Source of the DNA: Chromohalobacter beijerinckii
GTDB taxonomy: Bacteria > Pseudomonadota > Gammaproteobacteria > Pseudomonadales > Halomonadaceae
Assembly: GCF_023061185.1 (NCBI RefSeq)
Contig: NZ_JAKGAK010000003.1
Span: forward strand, 1-64,000
Direction of reading: 5' to 3'
Length of the DNA: 64,000 nucleotides
Of this stretch, positions 45,532 through 55,800 are shown piece by piece (position 1 is the stretch's first letter; each line of letters opens with the position of its first letter). The notes beneath the pieces were generated by a model, which did no database searches, was not told the origin of the DNA, and worked only from the letters and a program-made list of their open reading frames with translations. A program made the translations under genes and the position numbers.

Positions 45532-46695
45532 TCAATCGTCGCTTGCGTCGATATCGTAGGCCGCCAGTTCGCCGTCGTTGGTGAGGGTATAGACCCGTTG
45601 GTCGTCGGCCAACAACGGCAGGCTGATGCCATCGCCGCCGAGTTCCGTACGGCCCACGACTTCCCCATCGCTGGCGTTGAGCAGGTGGACATAGCCCTGA
45701 TAGTCGCCAAATGCCAGCTTACCGTCGACGAAAGTGGGCGCAGTCAAGTCGCGGCCTTCGAGGGCGTCGGATTCCCACAGCACGCTGCCACTATCGACGT
45801 CGAGCGCCAAGACATGGCTGGCTTCGTTGACGGTGAAGAGGTAATTGCCGACGCGCAATGGGGTCAGATAGCTGGATTCGTCGCGCGACCAGATTACTTC
45901 GCCGCTGGTGGCTTCCAGCGCCATGACGCGGCCATTGTAGCTGGTCACGAACAGACGACCGTCCTGGGACAGCACCGGTTGACCGTCGAGGTCGACGAGC
46001 TGTTCCACTTCGGTGCGTCCTTGCGGCACGGCGACGCGCATATCCCACAGCGGTTGGCCACTGCGGTTATCGAGTGTCACCAGGCGGCCATTGGCAAAGC
46101 CGACGAACGATACCGGCTCGATGACGCGCGGCGTGCCTGTACCGCGCAGGGTCAGGGAAGGCTGGCTGCTGCTATAGGTCCATTCTTCCTGCCCTGAGGT
46201 GCGATCAAGGGCAGTCACCGTGCCGTCGACACTCTGCACCACGACCAGCTTGCTGTTGACCTGGGGGGTGGCCAACACTTCGCTGGAGACCTTGGAACGC
46301 CAGGCCTCGCTGCCGTCCTCGCGATCGATGGCAACGACGGAACCGTTGCGCGTACCGGCATATAAACGCGCACCATCGCGGGACATGCCGCTGGAAAGCG
46401 GCGTGTCGAAGCGTACTTCCCATTGGGTGTCGCCGTTATCGGCGTCGAGTGCACGCAACAGACCGTTTTCATCGGCGGCATAGAGGGTGCCGTCGGCGAG
46501 TAGGGGCATCAAGGGATAACGCGCCCGACCCAGGCCATCGCCGACCGAGGTGGACCAACGCTCGTCGAGGGTCGCCGAGGCCGAGAAGTCCTTGAGTTCC
46601 TTGGGTGGATACTGCGGCTCGACGTCGCCAGCGCAGCCCACCAGCAAGGTAGATAAGGTGAGCGCGGCCGGTAACAGTAGGTGGTTCAATTTCAT
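45532..46695 (-). CDS. bamB: outer membrane protein assembly factor BamB
   Basis: A 387-residue lipoprotein of the BAM complex that inserts beta-barrel proteins in the outer membrane. The lipobox is LLVGC (Cys21). The mature part is an eight-bladed PQQ-type beta-propeller with repeated blade motifs such as ALDADNGDTQWEV and AIDREDGSEAWRS. Length is near E. coli BamB (392). Its ATG overlaps the yfgM stop by one base (TGATG), so the two are translationally coupled. Confidence 0.95.
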   Translation of the reverse strand: MKLNHLLLPAALTLSTLLVGCAGDVEPQYPPKELKDFSASATLDERWSTSVGDGLGRARYPLMPLLADGTLYAADENGLLRALDADNGDTQWEVRFDTPLSSGMSRDGARLYAGTRNGSVVAIDREDGSEAWRSKVSSEVLATPQVNSKLVVVQSVDGTVTALDRTSGQEEWTYSSSQPSLTLRGTGTPRVIEPVSFVGFANGRLVTLDNRSGQPLWDMRVAVPQGRTEVEQLVDLDGQPVLSQDGRLFVTSYNGRVMALEATSGEVIWSRDESSYLTPLRVGNYLFTVNEASHVLALDVDSGSVLWESDALEGRDLTAPTFVDGKLAFGDYQGYVHLLNASDGEVVGRTELGGDGISLPLLADDQRVYTLTNDGELAAYDIDASDD

Positions 46696-47354
46696 CAGCT
46701 GGCGTCCTCTACACCGAGATTGTCGAGCTTGAGCCGTACGCCGGAAAGCGGTTGATCCTGCTCTTCGGCGCGGGCGAGCGCGTCCTGATAGGCTTGACGC
46801 GCCTCATCGGGTTGGTCTAAAGCGGCGTGGGCATCGCCGCTGATCTCGGCGGCTTGCGCCGCGAGCGCGGTGGGGATATCGCCCTCGAGTGTGGTCAGGG
46901 CGCCCTCGGCGTTGTCCAGGGCGATCTGCACGCGTGCCAGGTTGAGGCGCGCGAGGCCACTGAGATAAGCATGTTCGCTGCCATCGATGAAGGACGATAG
47001 TGTCTCGCGTGCGCCCTCCAAGTCATCGGCGTCGACAGCCAAACGGGCACGCATCAGCTCGGCAAGCTCGGCATAAAGGGTGCCACCGTGTTCGCTTTCC
47101 AGGCCATCGATCATGGTCGTCGCCTGTTCGCGCTGCTCGGCGCTCATCTGCGGTTGCTGCATCAGCATCGTGAGCTGCTGGTAGCGTTGCGACGCCGCTT
47201 CCGCTTGAGAGGCCTGGTAATCCTGCCAGGCGTTCCAGGCGAATACGCCAGCGCCGGCCAGCACGATGCCGGCGATAATCGCCTTGCCGTACTCCTTCCA
47301 CCAGCGCTTGAGCGTCTCAAGCTGTTCATCTTCGCTAGTAATAAGCTCCGCCAC
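46695..47354 (-). CDS. yfgM: YfgM-type TPR membrane protein (SecYEG/PpiD ancillary subunit)
   Basis: A 219-residue inner-membrane protein with one helix near residues 24-43 (AIIAGIVLAGAGVFAWNAW) after a short cytosolic N-terminus, followed by periplasmic TPR repeats. In E. coli YfgM associates with PpiD at SecYEG and helps hand over periplasmic proteins. Length matches (206 in E. coli). It lies between hisS and bamB, as in most gammaproteobacteria. Confidence 0.9.
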   Translation of the reverse strand: MAELITSEDEQLETLKRWWKEYGKAIIAGIVLAGAGVFAWNAWQDYQASQAEAASQRYQQLTMLMQQPQMSAEQREQATTMIDGLESEHGGTLYAELAELMRARLAVDADDLEGARETLSSFIDGSEHAYLSGLARLNLARVQIALDNAEGALTTLEGDIPTALAAQAAEISGDAHAALDQPDEARQAYQDALARAEEQDQPLSGVRLKLDNLGVEDAS

Positions 47355-47395
47355 GGGCGGTCTCCTTCAATGGCTGTTCGTACGAAACGGCGCGT

Positions 47396-47434
47396 CGTTC
47401 TTCAAGTCCGTTCTTCAAGTCCGCTCTTCAAGCC
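47396..47434. repeat. 13-bp tandem repeat, three units, overlapping the hisS stop
   Basis: CGTTCTTCAAGTC occurs exactly at 47396-47408 and 47409-47421, followed by a third copy with two changes, CGCTCTTCAAGCC, at 47422-47434. The third unit contains the hisS stop codon (47428-47430). The array lies in the 73-bp yfgM-hisS gap. Confidence 0.8.
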
Positions 47435-48714
47435 TCCGCGAGAAGCGTCTTGAGACGCGCCGCGAGCGCATCGAGGGCAACGCTTTCTTGATCGCGGTCC
47501 TCACGTAGGAATTTGATCCCTACCTGACCGCTGGCCAGCTCATCCTCGCCGAGTAACAACGCCATGCGGGCACCGCTCTTGTCGGCTTTCTTGATCTGGC
47601 TCTTGAAGCTGCCGCCGCCGCAATGGAGCTGCAGATGCATGCCGGGCAGAGCGTCACGCAGGCGTTCACCCAGCAGCATCGCTTCACGGCTAGCGGCATC
47701 GCCCATGGCCGTCAGATAGACGTCGGTGCGCGGTCGCGCGGCCTCAGGGATCAGGTCGAGCGTTTCGAGTAGCAGGATCAGTCGCTCGACGCCCATGGCA
47801 AACCCCACACCAGGCGTAGGCTTGCCGCCGAGCTGTTCGACCAGGCCATCATAGCGACCGCCGGCACATACCGTGCCCTGGCTGCCCAGCGCTTGGGTGG
47901 TCCACTCGAACACGGTTCGACTGTAATAGTCCAGCCCCCGCACCAGGCGTGGATTGATGACATAGTCGATGCCAGCTGCTTCGAGCATGGCGGTGAGCTC
48001 GGCGAAGTGAACACGCGATTCTTCGTCGAGGTGGTCCATCAAGCGCGGCGCGTCGGCGAGCATCGCCGCCATGTCGGGATTTTTGGAGTCCAGAATACGC
48101 AGCGGATTGGTGCTCAGACGGCGCCGAGAATCCTCGTCAAGGACATCGGAATGCGCCTCGAAGTGGGCGACTAGCGCATCGCGGTAGGCGGCACGGGCCT
48201 CGTTGGAGCCCAACGAGTTGAGCTCCAATTGGACGTGGGGCATCAGGCCGAGCGCCTCCCATAGGCGGGCGCTGAGCAGGATCATCTCGACGTCGATGTC
48301 CGGTCCATACATGCCATAAGCTTCCACACCGACCTGGTGGAACTGGCGATAGCGCCCCTTTTGAGGGCGCTCATGGCGGAACATCGGCCCCTGATACCAC
48401 AGGCGCTGCGTCTGGTTGTAAAGCAGACCGTTCTCCAGTGCCGCACGCACGCAGCTAGCGGTACCTTCGGGCCGCAGCGTGAGGCTGTCGCCGTTGCGAT
48501 CATCGAAGGTATACATCTCCTTCTCGACGATATCGGTTACTTCGCCGATCGAGCGCTTGAACAGCGCCGTCTGCTCGATGATAGGCATGCGGATTTCGCT
48601 ATACCCATAGCGCTGCATGAGATGCTGGATCTGACGCTCGAAGTATTGCCAAACAGGCGACTGCTCCGGTAGCAGATCGTTCATGCCACGGATGGCCTGG
48701 ATCTTGTTGCTCAA
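47428..48714 (-). CDS. hisS: histidyl-tRNA synthetase
   Basis: A 428-residue class II aminoacyl-tRNA synthetase charging tRNA-His. Class II motif 2 ([20 protein letters not shown]), the HisA signature [15 protein letters not shown] and motif 3 ([13 protein letters not shown]) are intact, and the C-terminal anticodon-binding domain starts near residue 330. Length is close to E. coli HisS (424). It follows ispG in the conserved rodZ-ispG-hisS-yfgM-bamB-der order. Confidence 0.96.
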   Translation of the reverse strand: MSNKIQAIRGMNDLLPEQSPVWQYFERQIQHLMQRYGYSEIRMPIIEQTALFKRSIGEVTDIVEKEMYTFDDRNGDSLTLRPEGTASCVRAALENGLLYNQTQRLWYQGPMFRHERPQKGRYRQFHQVGVEAYGMYGPDIDVEMILLSARLWEALGLMPHVQLELNSLGSNEARAAYRDALVAHFEAHSDVLDEDSRRRLSTNPLRILDSKNPDMAAMLADAPRLMDHLDEESRVHFAELTAMLEAAGIDYVINPRLVRGLDYYSRTVFEWTTQALGSQGTVCAGGRYDGLVEQLGGKPTPGVGFAMGVERLILLLETLDLIPEAARPRTDVYLTAMGDAASREAMLLGERLRDALPGMHLQLHCGGGSFKSQIKKADKSGARMALLLGEDELASGQVGIKFLREDRDQESVALDALAARLKTLLAEA

Positions 48715-48754
48715 TGCTGACTCCTGAACCGGTACGGGGCGCGCGAGCGGCGCT

Positions 48755-49870
48755 TTATGCCTCGCGGGCGATGGTATCGCGTTCGCGGGCCTCTTTTTCG
48801 CGGACCTTATCGCGGATCAGCGCTTCCAGATCGTCGACCAAGTGGTCGTTGCGAAGCTTGCTGGCCGGCTTGCCGTCGATATAAACGAGGTTGGCCGGGT
48901 CGCCGCCGGTGAGGCCGATATCGCTTTCCTTGGCCTCGCCGGGGCCATTGACCACGCAGCCGATGACCGAGACATCGAGCGGCGTCATGATGTCGTCGAG
49001 GCGTTCCTCGAGGGCGTTCATGGTACCGATGACGTCGAAATTTTGGCGCGAGCAACTCGGGCAGGCGACGAAGTTGATGCCCTTGGAGCGCAGGCGCAGG
49101 CTCTTGAGCATGTCATAGCCGACTTTGATCTCTTCGACGGGGTCGGCCGCCAGCGAGACGCGAATGGTGTCGCCGATGCCTTCCATCAGCAGCATGCCCA
49201 ACCCAATCGAGGACTTCACGGTCCCCGAACGCAAACCGCCGGCTTCGGTGATGCCTAGATGCAGAGGCTGGTCGATACGCTGCGCGAGTTGGCGGTAAGC
49301 GGCCACTGCCATGAACACGTCGGAGGCCTTGACGCTGACCTTGAAATCCTGGAAATCGAGGCGGTCGAGGTGCTCGATATGCCGCATGGCGGATTCGACC
49401 AGCGCCTCCGGCGTCGGTTCGCCGTATTTCTTCTGCAGATCCTTTTCCAGCGATCCGGCGTTGACGCCGATGCGGATCGGAATGCCGTGTTCGCGGGCGG
49501 CATCGACCACCGCGCGCACGCGGTCTTCGCGGCCGATATTGCCGGGGTTGATGCGCAGGCAGTCGACGCCTAGTTCTGCCACGCGCAGGGCGATCTTGTA
49601 GTCGAAGTGAATATCGGCAACCAGAGGGACCGAGACCTGGCGCTTGATTTGGCCGAAAGTCTCGGCGGCCTCCATGGTGGGCACCGAAACGCGCACGATG
49701 TCCGCTCCTGCGGCCTCGAGCTGGCGGATCTGCGCCACAGTGGCGGCGACATCCAGGGTATCGGTGTTGGTCATGCTTTGAACGGCGATGGGCGCGCCAC
49801 CACCGACGGGGACATTCCCGACATGAATCTGGCGAGATTGGCGCCGTTGAATCGGAGATTGCATATGCAT
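48755..49870 (-). CDS. ispG: 4-hydroxy-3-methylbut-2-enyl diphosphate synthase
   Basis: A 371-residue [4Fe-4S] enzyme of the MEP isoprenoid pathway, converting MEcPP to HMBPP. Cluster cysteines are seen in [16 protein letters not shown] and [11 protein letters not shown]. The (beta/alpha)8 start [20 protein letters not shown] is typical. ATG at 49870 is preferred over 49864 because GGGAGAG lies 10 nt upstream; both are possible. rodZ ends 7 nt upstream. Its cluster must be built without IscU from this locus. Confidence 0.95.
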   Translation of the reverse strand: MHMQSPIQRRQSRQIHVGNVPVGGGAPIAVQSMTNTDTLDVAATVAQIRQLEAAGADIVRVSVPTMEAAETFGQIKRQVSVPLVADIHFDYKIALRVAELGVDCLRINPGNIGREDRVRAVVDAAREHGIPIRIGVNAGSLEKDLQKKYGEPTPEALVESAMRHIEHLDRLDFQDFKVSVKASDVFMAVAAYRQLAQRIDQPLHLGITEAGGLRSGTVKSSIGLGMLLMEGIGDTIRVSLAADPVEEIKVGYDMLKSLRLRSKGINFVACPSCSRQNFDVIGTMNALEERLDDIMTPLDVSVIGCVVNGPGEAKESDIGLTGGDPANLVYIDGKPASKLRNDHLVDDLEALIRDKVREKEARERDTIAREA

Positions 49871-49877
49871 GTGCGTA

Positions 49878-50981
49878 TCACTCTCCCAAGGTGAAGCGGG
49901 CGACATTGTTGCCGCCGGTATGCTGGCTCAGATCGACGTTCTCGCCCCGATAGCGGAGCTCGACGCCGGAGGCGTTACCAATGGTCAGGCGAAACGGGGG
50001 CGTGCCTTGCAGTTCGGTATCGGTACCGGGGTCTTGCAGGCCCGCCATCAGGCGCTGATCGTCGGCATCATAGATCTCGGTCCATGACTGCTCGTTGAAA
50101 GTCAGCGTCAGGCCATTGGCGCTGTCAGCGCTTGCAACGCTGCTGGTGTCATCGCTGTCGCCGTCCTGCGTGGTGGATTCGGCGTTCGCCGAGGTGTCGT
50201 TGACGGCGACGTTCGTGCCCTGCGTATCGGCATCGTCGCGGCTGGCCTCGTCCGCGTCATCGCTGGTGCCAGTGCCATCGCTCGCTTCGTCATTGTTGAC
50301 GAGGCCTAGATTGTCGTTTTCGTCGGGTAGCGGCGGCAGGTTGTCCTGTTCGCTCGCGTCGCCTTGTTCGCCCGTGGCAGCCTGCGACGCGATGCCGTCG
50401 CGTTGTGCCTCGTCGTTTGGGGAAGCGTCATCGTTGAGGGCGTCGCTTGCCATGGCCTCGCTCCCCACGTTCCCCGCGCTGCCCTCGGTGGCGCTACCGC
50501 CATCTGAACTTTCCATGGCGGCGGGTTCATCGCCCAGGCCGAAGAACTCGTTACCCTCACGGCTCTGCCACCAGAGCAGCGTCAAGCCGATCAGGCCTAC
50601 GATGATGATTAGCGTGACCAGTTTGAAGACCCAAGCGCCAATCCGTGAAGGCGGTTGCGAGCGATACGATGGCGGTGTGACTTTGCGGTCGAGATCGTCA
50701 CGGCCATGCAGGGCATCGTAGTCTTGCGCCACACGTGTATCGTCGAGCCCCAGCAACTTGGCGTAAGCACGCAGATAACCCCGCCGATAGGTGGCAATGG
50801 GGACCTGATCGTAACGGTCTTCTTCCAAACCGGTGACCACGGCGGGCCGGAGGTTGAGCTGCTCGGCGACTTCTTCAAGCGACAGCCCCTGTCGCTCGCG
50901 CTCGCGCCTCAGCCGAGTGCCCGGAGGTTCGTGACCCTCGGAGGGAGCGGGGGAGACGTGTTGTTCGTGAGTGTCGCTCAT
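49878..50981 (-). CDS. rodZ: cytoskeletal protein RodZ with long acidic linker
   Basis: A 367-residue bitopic protein that links MreB filaments to the cell-wall machinery. The N-terminal helix-turn-helix (residues ~20-90) binds MreB, a single membrane helix lies at ~117-138, and the C-terminal DUF4115 domain covers ~290-367. Between them, residues ~150-289 form a low-complexity periplasmic linker made almost entirely of Asp, Glu, Ser, Thr, Asn, Gly and Ala. The acidic linker suits a high-salt periplasm. The gene lies between pilW and ispG in the conserved order. Confidence 0.93.
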   Translation of the reverse strand: MSDTHEQHVSPAPSEGHEPPGTRLRRERERQGLSLEEVAEQLNLRPAVVTGLEEDRYDQVPIATYRRGYLRAYAKLLGLDDTRVAQDYDALHGRDDLDRKVTPPSYRSQPPSRIGAWVFKLVTLIIIVGLIGLTLLWWQSREGNEFFGLGDEPAAMESSDGGSATEGSAGNVGSEAMASDALNDDASPNDEAQRDGIASQAATGEQGDASEQDNLPPLPDENDNLGLVNNDEASDGTGTSDDADEASRDDADTQGTNVAVNDTSANAESTTQDGDSDDTSSVASADSANGLTLTFNEQSWTEIYDADDQRLMAGLQDPGTDTELQGTPPFRLTIGNASGVELRYRGENVDLSQHTGGNNVARFTLGE

Positions 50982-51022
50982 ACCAGAGCATCCTTCTCGA
51001 ATTCGTGTGGTCGGATCATGCC

Positions 51023-51763
51023 TCAGGAATCGTCATGCTGCCGATGATAAAAGGCTGCGGCTTCCTCGTCGCCCCGTGCGCGAGCGATCTCGCTCGCCAA
51101 TTCGAGACTTTTCGGAGTCGCCTCGGCCAAGGTAAAGAAACGCTGCAAGCGTTCCCAGGCACGTTCATCATGACCCTGCGTATGGTCGAGTCTCGCCAGC
51201 AAGAGCAGGCTTTGTGCATCGCGTGAGTCGGACGCGATAGCCTGTTCTAGCGGACGTCGCGCGGCATCGAGCTCGCCTTGCTCGAACCGGCATCGGCCCA
51301 GATTGGCAAGCAATTGGGCGCGATTATTATACGTGGTGTCTTGTGCTGCTTGCTGTAGTTGCGTGCAGGCGGCGTCAAGCTTGCCCTCATCGTACAGAAA
51401 AGCAGCGTAGTTGTTGCGCGCGCGAGTATAATTGCCGTCGGCATCCAGCGCACGTTCGAAATATTCCTCGGCGAGTGCCGGCTCGTCCTGACGTTGATAG
51501 AGAAGTGCCATGCTTTCCAGCGCCCGTGGGTCGTCGGGACCCAGTTCCAGTGCGTGTTCCAGCGCATCGCGGGCGCGCGTTAAGTTATCGCGTTTGAGAT
51601 AGGCCAACCCCAGCTCGGTATACGCCGACACCGCTTGACCGTTGTTCGGCGATGCGTAGGGGGAGTTACTTTCGACCTGGACGGCGCAACCGCTCAATAG
51701 CCAGACGAGCGACATCGCGGCACTCAACGAGCGGATCGAAGGTGGACGATGGCGGCGCGTCAT
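51023..51763 (-). CDS. pilW: type IV pilus biogenesis lipoprotein PilW/PilF
   Basis: A 246-residue outer-membrane lipoprotein with a lipobox LLSGC near residue 26 and about six TPR repeats (e.g. AYTELGLAYLKRDNLTRARD). PilF/PilW supports secretin (PilQ) localisation and assembly in type IV pili. The ATG at 51763 follows GAGGG; the frame open to 51970 is not homologous. It sits between rlmN and rodZ, its usual position. DprA in this window is also consistent with pilus-linked DNA uptake. Confidence 0.88.
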   Translation of the reverse strand: MTRRHRPPSIRSLSAAMSLVWLLSGCAVQVESNSPYASPNNGQAVSAYTELGLAYLKRDNLTRARDALEHALELGPDDPRALESMALLYQRQDEPALAEEYFERALDADGNYTRARNNYAAFLYDEGKLDAACTQLQQAAQDTTYNNRAQLLANLGRCRFEQGELDAARRPLEQAIASDSRDAQSLLLLARLDHTQGHDERAWERLQRFFTLAEATPKSLELASEIARARGDEEAAAFYHRQHDDS

Positions 51764-51866
51764 GGAGCCCTCTCGAACAATGGCATCAATCGGTGCGATG
51801 AGACGGTATTCGTCGTCTGAAAGTGTCCCATCAAAGCGCCGCACCTTAGTGAAGTCAAGGCGAGGC

Positions 51867-52991
51867 TCAATCGGCGTCGATCTGAATGGACTGAATGTAA
51901 CGCTCGTGACGCTTGGTGCGGTCCTTGACACGTCCCACCAGCTGGCCGCAAGCGGCATCGATATCGTCACCGCGCGTCATGCGGACGGGAGCGGTATGGC
52001 CCAGTTCTTCGAGCCAGTGCTGAAAGCGCATGACCTGGTTGCGTGACGGCTTCTCGTAGCCCGAGTGCGGGAACGGGTTGAAGGGAATCAGGTTGATCTT
52101 GCACGGCAGATCCCCGAGCAGCGTCGCCAGCTCTTGGGCATGGAGCTGCTGATCGTTGACATCCTTCATCAGCGTGTACTCGATGGTCAGCATGCGCGTG
52201 TCATCGCATTTATCGAGATAGCGACGGCAGGAATCTAGCAGCGTGGCGATGTTGTACTTGCGATTCAGCGGGACCAGTTCGTTGCGCAGCTCGTCGTTGG
52301 CGGCATGCAGCGAAATCGCCAGACTCACGTCGAGCTCGTCGCCGAGCTTGTCGATCATCGGTACGACGCCGGAGGTGGAGAGCGTGACGCGGCGCTTGGA
52401 AAGGCCGTAACCGTTGTCGTCGAGCATGAGCTTCATGGCCGGCACGACGGCATTGTAGTTCATCAGCGGCTCGCCCATGCCCATCATCACCACGTTAGTG
52501 ACCGGGCGGTTGGTATCACGTCGCGCGCCGAAGCTGTTGCTGGCCACCCACACCTGACCGATGACCTCGGCGCTGGTGAGGTTGCGCTGAAAGCCTTGTT
52601 TACCGGTGGAGCAGAAGCTGCAATCCAACGAGCAACCGACCTGAGACGACACGCAAAGCGTGCGGCGTTTGCCGCCCTCGGCGGGAATCAGCACGGTCTC
52701 CACGTAGCTGCCGTCTTCCACTTCGAGGACCCACTTGCGCGTACCATCCTGCGAGGCGCCTTCGTAGACCACGCGTGGGCCACGTATTTCGGCGAGTTCC
52801 TCGAGGCGCGTGCGCAGCGCCTTCGAGAGATTGGTCATCGACTCGAAGTCGTCGCAGCCTTCGTGGTGAATCCACTTCATCACCTGGGCGGCGCGAAATT
52901 TCTTCTCGCCCAATGAGACGAAGAAGGTTTCCATCTCCTCGCGCGTAAGGCCGAGAAGGTTGGTACGGGGCGTGACGGTATCGAGGGTCAT
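51867..52991 (-). CDS. rlmN: dual-specificity 23S rRNA/tRNA m2A methyltransferase RlmN
   Basis: A 374-residue radical-SAM enzyme that makes m2A2503 in 23S rRNA and m2A37 in some tRNAs. The cluster motif is [11 protein letters not shown], and the later GMGEPLMN segment and a conserved C-terminal Cys (DAACGQL) fit the family mechanism of a methylated Cys intermediate. Length is near E. coli RlmN (384). It lies between ndk and pilW as in Pseudomonas. Confidence 0.96.
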   Translation of the reverse strand: MTLDTVTPRTNLLGLTREEMETFFVSLGEKKFRAAQVMKWIHHEGCDDFESMTNLSKALRTRLEELAEIRGPRVVYEGASQDGTRKWVLEVEDGSYVETVLIPAEGGKRRTLCVSSQVGCSLDCSFCSTGKQGFQRNLTSAEVIGQVWVASNSFGARRDTNRPVTNVVMMGMGEPLMNYNAVVPAMKLMLDDNGYGLSKRRVTLSTSGVVPMIDKLGDELDVSLAISLHAANDELRNELVPLNRKYNIATLLDSCRRYLDKCDDTRMLTIEYTLMKDVNDQQLHAQELATLLGDLPCKINLIPFNPFPHSGYEKPSRNQVMRFQHWLEELGHTAPVRMTRGDDIDAACGQLVGRVKDRTKRHERYIQSIQIDAD

Positions 52992-53051
52992 GGTGGGTCG
53001 TACGCTCGGTGGATGGCGGTGCGAGGGCCTTGCGGCCCCCGCGGGAAGCGA

Positions 53052-53477
53052 TCAGCGTGCGCAGATCTCTTCGCTGCCGAAGAAGTAAGCAATCTCGCGC
53101 TCGGCGGATTCCGGCGAGTCAGAGCCGTGCACGGCGTTGGCATCGATGGACTGCGCGAAGTCGGCGCGGATGGTGCCGGCCTCAGCTTCCTTGGGGTTGG
53201 TAGCGCCCATCAGGTCACGGTTGGCGGCGATGGCGTTGTCGCCTTCCAGTACCTGCACGACCACCGGGCCGGAGGTCATGAAGCCCACTAGGTCGCCGAA
53301 GAAGGAACGTTCCTTGTGCTCAGCGTAGAAGCCTTCGGCCTGCGCCTGGGAAAGCTGCAGCATCTTGGCGGCGACGATCTTGAGGCCGGCCTTTTCGAAG
53401 CGGCTTTCGATCTCGCCAATGACGTTCTTGGCGACGGCGTCGGGTTTGATGATGGACAGGGTGCGTTCGTTGGCCAT
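53052..53477 (-). CDS. ndk: nucleoside diphosphate kinase
   Basis: A 141-residue enzyme that balances NTP and dNTP pools through a phosphohistidine. The active-site His is in [12 protein letters not shown], and the start [15 protein letters not shown] is typical. Length matches (E. coli 143). In related genomes ndk follows iscX or fdx at the end of the isc operon; here it follows iscA after 155 bp. Confidence 0.96.
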   Translation of the reverse strand: MANERTLSIIKPDAVAKNVIGEIESRFEKAGLKIVAAKMLQLSQAQAEGFYAEHKERSFFGDLVGFMTSGPVVVQVLEGDNAIAANRDLMGATNPKEAEAGTIRADFAQSIDANAVHGSDSPESAEREIAYFFGSEEICAR

Positions 53478-53632
53478 GAGGTCAATGTCTCCGTGACTGA
53501 AATCGAGGGTCTTGATCGATACGCCAACGCGCCGCTCGAGGCGACGCGTTGCATGAAACTCGACGGATGTCGAAAAAAGCGCGTCATTGTAGCGTGTCGC
53601 CGGACGTGGCGCACGCCCGGCGAGTGACGCCT

Positions 53633-53959
53633 TTAGACGCTAAAGCTTTCCCCGCAGCCGCATTCGTCGGTGGCGTTGGGGTTGTTGAAGCGAAAGTAAC
53701 GGTTAAGCCCTTCGTTGACGTAGTCCACCTCGGTGCCGTCGAGCATGGTCAAGGCCTCCTTGTCGACGAGCACCTTGACGCCATGATCCTCGAAGGGCAC
53801 GTCGTTGGCGCCCACCTCGTCGGCGATATCGAGCACGTAGCTGTAGCCGGAGCAGCCGCTGGGCTTGATCGCCACGCGCAGGCCGAGGCCATTGCCGCGT
53901 TCGGCGAGCACATGCTGGATCTGATCGGCGGCAGCGGAACTGATACTGATGTTAGCCAT
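53633..53959 (-). CDS. iscA: A-type iron-sulfur carrier protein IscA
   Basis: A 108-residue A-type carrier that passes [Fe-S] clusters to apo-proteins. The three ligands Cys36, Cys100 and Cys102 ([17 protein letters not shown]) are intact. The ATG at 53959 follows AGGAGG at ~5 nt. It follows iscS directly after 47 bp; iscU, which normally lies between them, is missing, and no hscB, hscA or fdx follows. ErpA-type proteins look alike, but the position next to iscS supports IscA. Confidence 0.9.
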   Translation of the reverse strand: MANISISSAAADQIQHVLAERGNGLGLRVAIKPSGCSGYSYVLDIADEVGANDVPFEDHGVKVLVDKEALTMLDGTEVDYVNEGLNRYFRFNNPNATDECGCGESFSV

Positions 53960-54006
53960 GTTGACCTCCTTGCTTGGGTCGCGACGCACGGTGCGGCGAC
54001 CTCGAA

Positions 54007-55155
54007 TCATTGGCGTAGGGCGCCGAGTGCGTGTCTGAGCTCGGCGCTTGCGGTGTCGATGTCCGCCTCGGTAGTGAAGCGGCCGAAACTGAAGCGAATG
54101 GACGCCAAGGCGCGAATGCGATCGGTGCCGATGGCCTTCAATACATAGGATGGCTCGACACTGGCCGAGTTGCACGCCGAACCGGTCGATACCGCCAGCG
54201 CGCGCAGCGCCATCAGTAGCGATTCACCGTCGACGTCGTCGAACGCCAGGTTGACGATCATGGGGACCGAGACGTCGAGCTTCGTATTGCAGTGCACGCC
54301 TTCGCATGCCGCGAGACCGTCGAGAAAGCGCTGGCGCATGGCCAGGCCATGGGCGTGATCGGCTTCGCGCTCGTCACTCGCCAGCGCGAAGGCTTCGCCC
54401 ATGCCCGCGATCTGATGCGTGGGCAGCGTGCCCGAGCGCATACCACGTTCGTGACCGCCGCCATGGATAAGCGCCTCGAGGCGAATGTCGGGGCTACGAC
54501 GTACATAGAGCGCGCCGACGCCCTTGGGGCCATAGGTCTTGTGCGCCGACATCGACATCAGGTCGATGCCCATGGCGTTGACATCGAGCGCGATCTTGCC
54601 GGTAGCTTGGGCGGCATCGACATGGAAGACTGCACCAGCGGCGTGGACGACCTCAGCGAGTGCGGCCAGGTCATGAAGGCTGCCCAGCTCGTTATTGACG
54701 GCCATCAGCGAGACCAGCACGGTATCCTCGCGCATGGCGTCGTTGAGCTGCGTGGGCGTTACGCGGCCATCCGCGCCGGGCGTCAGCCAGGTCACGTCGA
54801 AACCTTCGGCCTCGAGTGCGAGGGCGGTATCGACGACGGCCTTATGTTCGATACGCGAGGTGACCAGATGTCGACCGCGCGCTCGGTTGGCACGCATGAA
54901 GCCGGTCAACGCCAGGTTATCGGCCTCGGTAGCACCACTGGTCCAAACGATCTCTCGCGGATCGGCGGCAATCAAATCGGCGACTTGGCGGCGTGCGCTT
55001 TCTACTGCCTGTTCGGCTAGCCATCCCGGCATGTGGCTACGCGATGCAGGATTGGCGTAGACGCCATCGAGTGTCAGGTGACGCGCCATCACCTCCGCGA
55101 CGCGTGGGTCGACGGGGGTGGTGGCAGCATAGTCAAGATACACGGGTGAGGTCAT
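54007..55155 (-). CDS. iscS: cysteine desulfurase IscS, C-terminally short
   Basis: A 382-residue PLP-dependent cysteine desulfurase supplying persulfide sulfur. The PLP Lys206 (MSAHKTYGPKGVG) and the active-site Cys328 (TGSACNSASVEP) fall at the same numbers as in E. coli IscS. E. coli IscS has 404 residues; this one ends at LRHALGALRQ, without the terminal ~22 residues (E. coli LSPLWEMYKEGVDLNSIEW) that help bind IscU. Downstream DNA in other frames does not restore the tail. No iscU is present, so this IscS probably serves tRNA thiolation, the IscA route, or both. Confidence 0.92.
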   Translation of the reverse strand: MTSPVYLDYAATTPVDPRVAEVMARHLTLDGVYANPASRSHMPGWLAEQAVESARRQVADLIAADPREIVWTSGATEADNLALTGFMRANRARGRHLVTSRIEHKAVVDTALALEAEGFDVTWLTPGADGRVTPTQLNDAMREDTVLVSLMAVNNELGSLHDLAALAEVVHAAGAVFHVDAAQATGKIALDVNAMGIDLMSMSAHKTYGPKGVGALYVRRSPDIRLEALIHGGGHERGMRSGTLPTHQIAGMGEAFALASDEREADHAHGLAMRQRFLDGLAACEGVHCNTKLDVSVPMIVNLAFDDVDGESLLMALRALAVSTGSACNSASVEPSYVLKAIGTDRIRALASIRFSFGRFTTEADIDTASAELRHALGALRQ

Positions 55156-55200
55156 GACGGCTCGTATCGATGATGGCGCTGGCGCCTATTGCCCGCACGC

Positions 55201-55683
55201 TCATTGCGGCGCAATGCTGATGGTATCGGTGCTGATCGTCTCTGTCGCGACGCGCTGCTGGCGGGCGGCGATATCGCGGACTTCCTGGCGTTCCACCAGC
55301 TCGGCGAGCGTGATGGCGTCGAGAAAGCCATGAATCTTGTCTGACAGATCGCACCACAAATGGTGCGTCAGGCAGGTATCGCCCTGCTGGCAGTCCGAGA
55401 GCCCTTGGCAGCGCGTTGCGTCTACGGACTCATCCACCGCGCCGATGACCGACGCCACCGAAATGGCGTTGGACGCATGCGCGAGCATGTAACCGCCGCC
55501 CGGGCCACGTACGCTATTGACCAGTTCGGCACGCTTGAGCCGCGCGAATAACTGTTCCAGATAGGACAGTGAGATCGCTTGGCGTTTGGAAATGTCGGCG
55601 AGACTGATGGGGCCGGCATCATCATGCAGCGCCAAATCCAGCATCGCGGTGACGGCATAGCGTCCCTTGGTCGTCAAGCGCAT
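55201..55683 (-). CDS. iscR: iron-sulfur cluster regulator IscR
   Basis: A 160-residue Rrf2-family repressor/activator that senses cluster supply with a [2Fe-2S] group. Cys92, Cys98, Cys104 and His107 match the E. coli ligands in sequence and number. The winged helix covers residues ~1-80 ([19 protein letters not shown]). ATG at 55683 is the family start although no strong Shine-Dalgarno sequence precedes it. It is the first gene of the reduced isc cluster and is expected to autorepress. Confidence 0.94.
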   Translation of the reverse strand: MRLTTKGRYAVTAMLDLALHDDAGPISLADISKRQAISLSYLEQLFARLKRAELVNSVRGPGGGYMLAHASNAISVASVIGAVDESVDATRCQGLSDCQQGDTCLTHHLWCDLSDKIHGFLDAITLAELVERQEVRDIAARQQRVATETISTDTISIAPQ

Positions 55684-55771
55684 AAGTCGAGGTAATCGGG
55701 CGTCGGTGATGAAGCGATTGACCAGGCAGGACATGCAATCCATATGGACTGTTTGCCTGAAACGTGTCCGT

Positions 55772-55800
55772 ATTATGGGAAAACCCAGTAACGCGGTCAA
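55772..55800 (-). promoter_or_regulatory. strong sigma70-type promoter of iscR
   Basis: On the minus strand TTGACC (55800-55795) and CATAAT (55777-55772) are separated by 17 bp, giving a predicted leader of about 80 nt before the iscR ATG. The -35 hexamer overlaps the trmJ stop codon. An IscR site is expected nearby by family knowledge but none was clearly recognised. Confidence 0.6.

Noticed and set aside
54007..54030. Recent frameshift as cause of the short IscS
   Set aside because: Translation of all frames past the stop does not give the E. coli-type tail, and the next 47 nt carry the iscA ribosome binding site, so the short end looks genuine.
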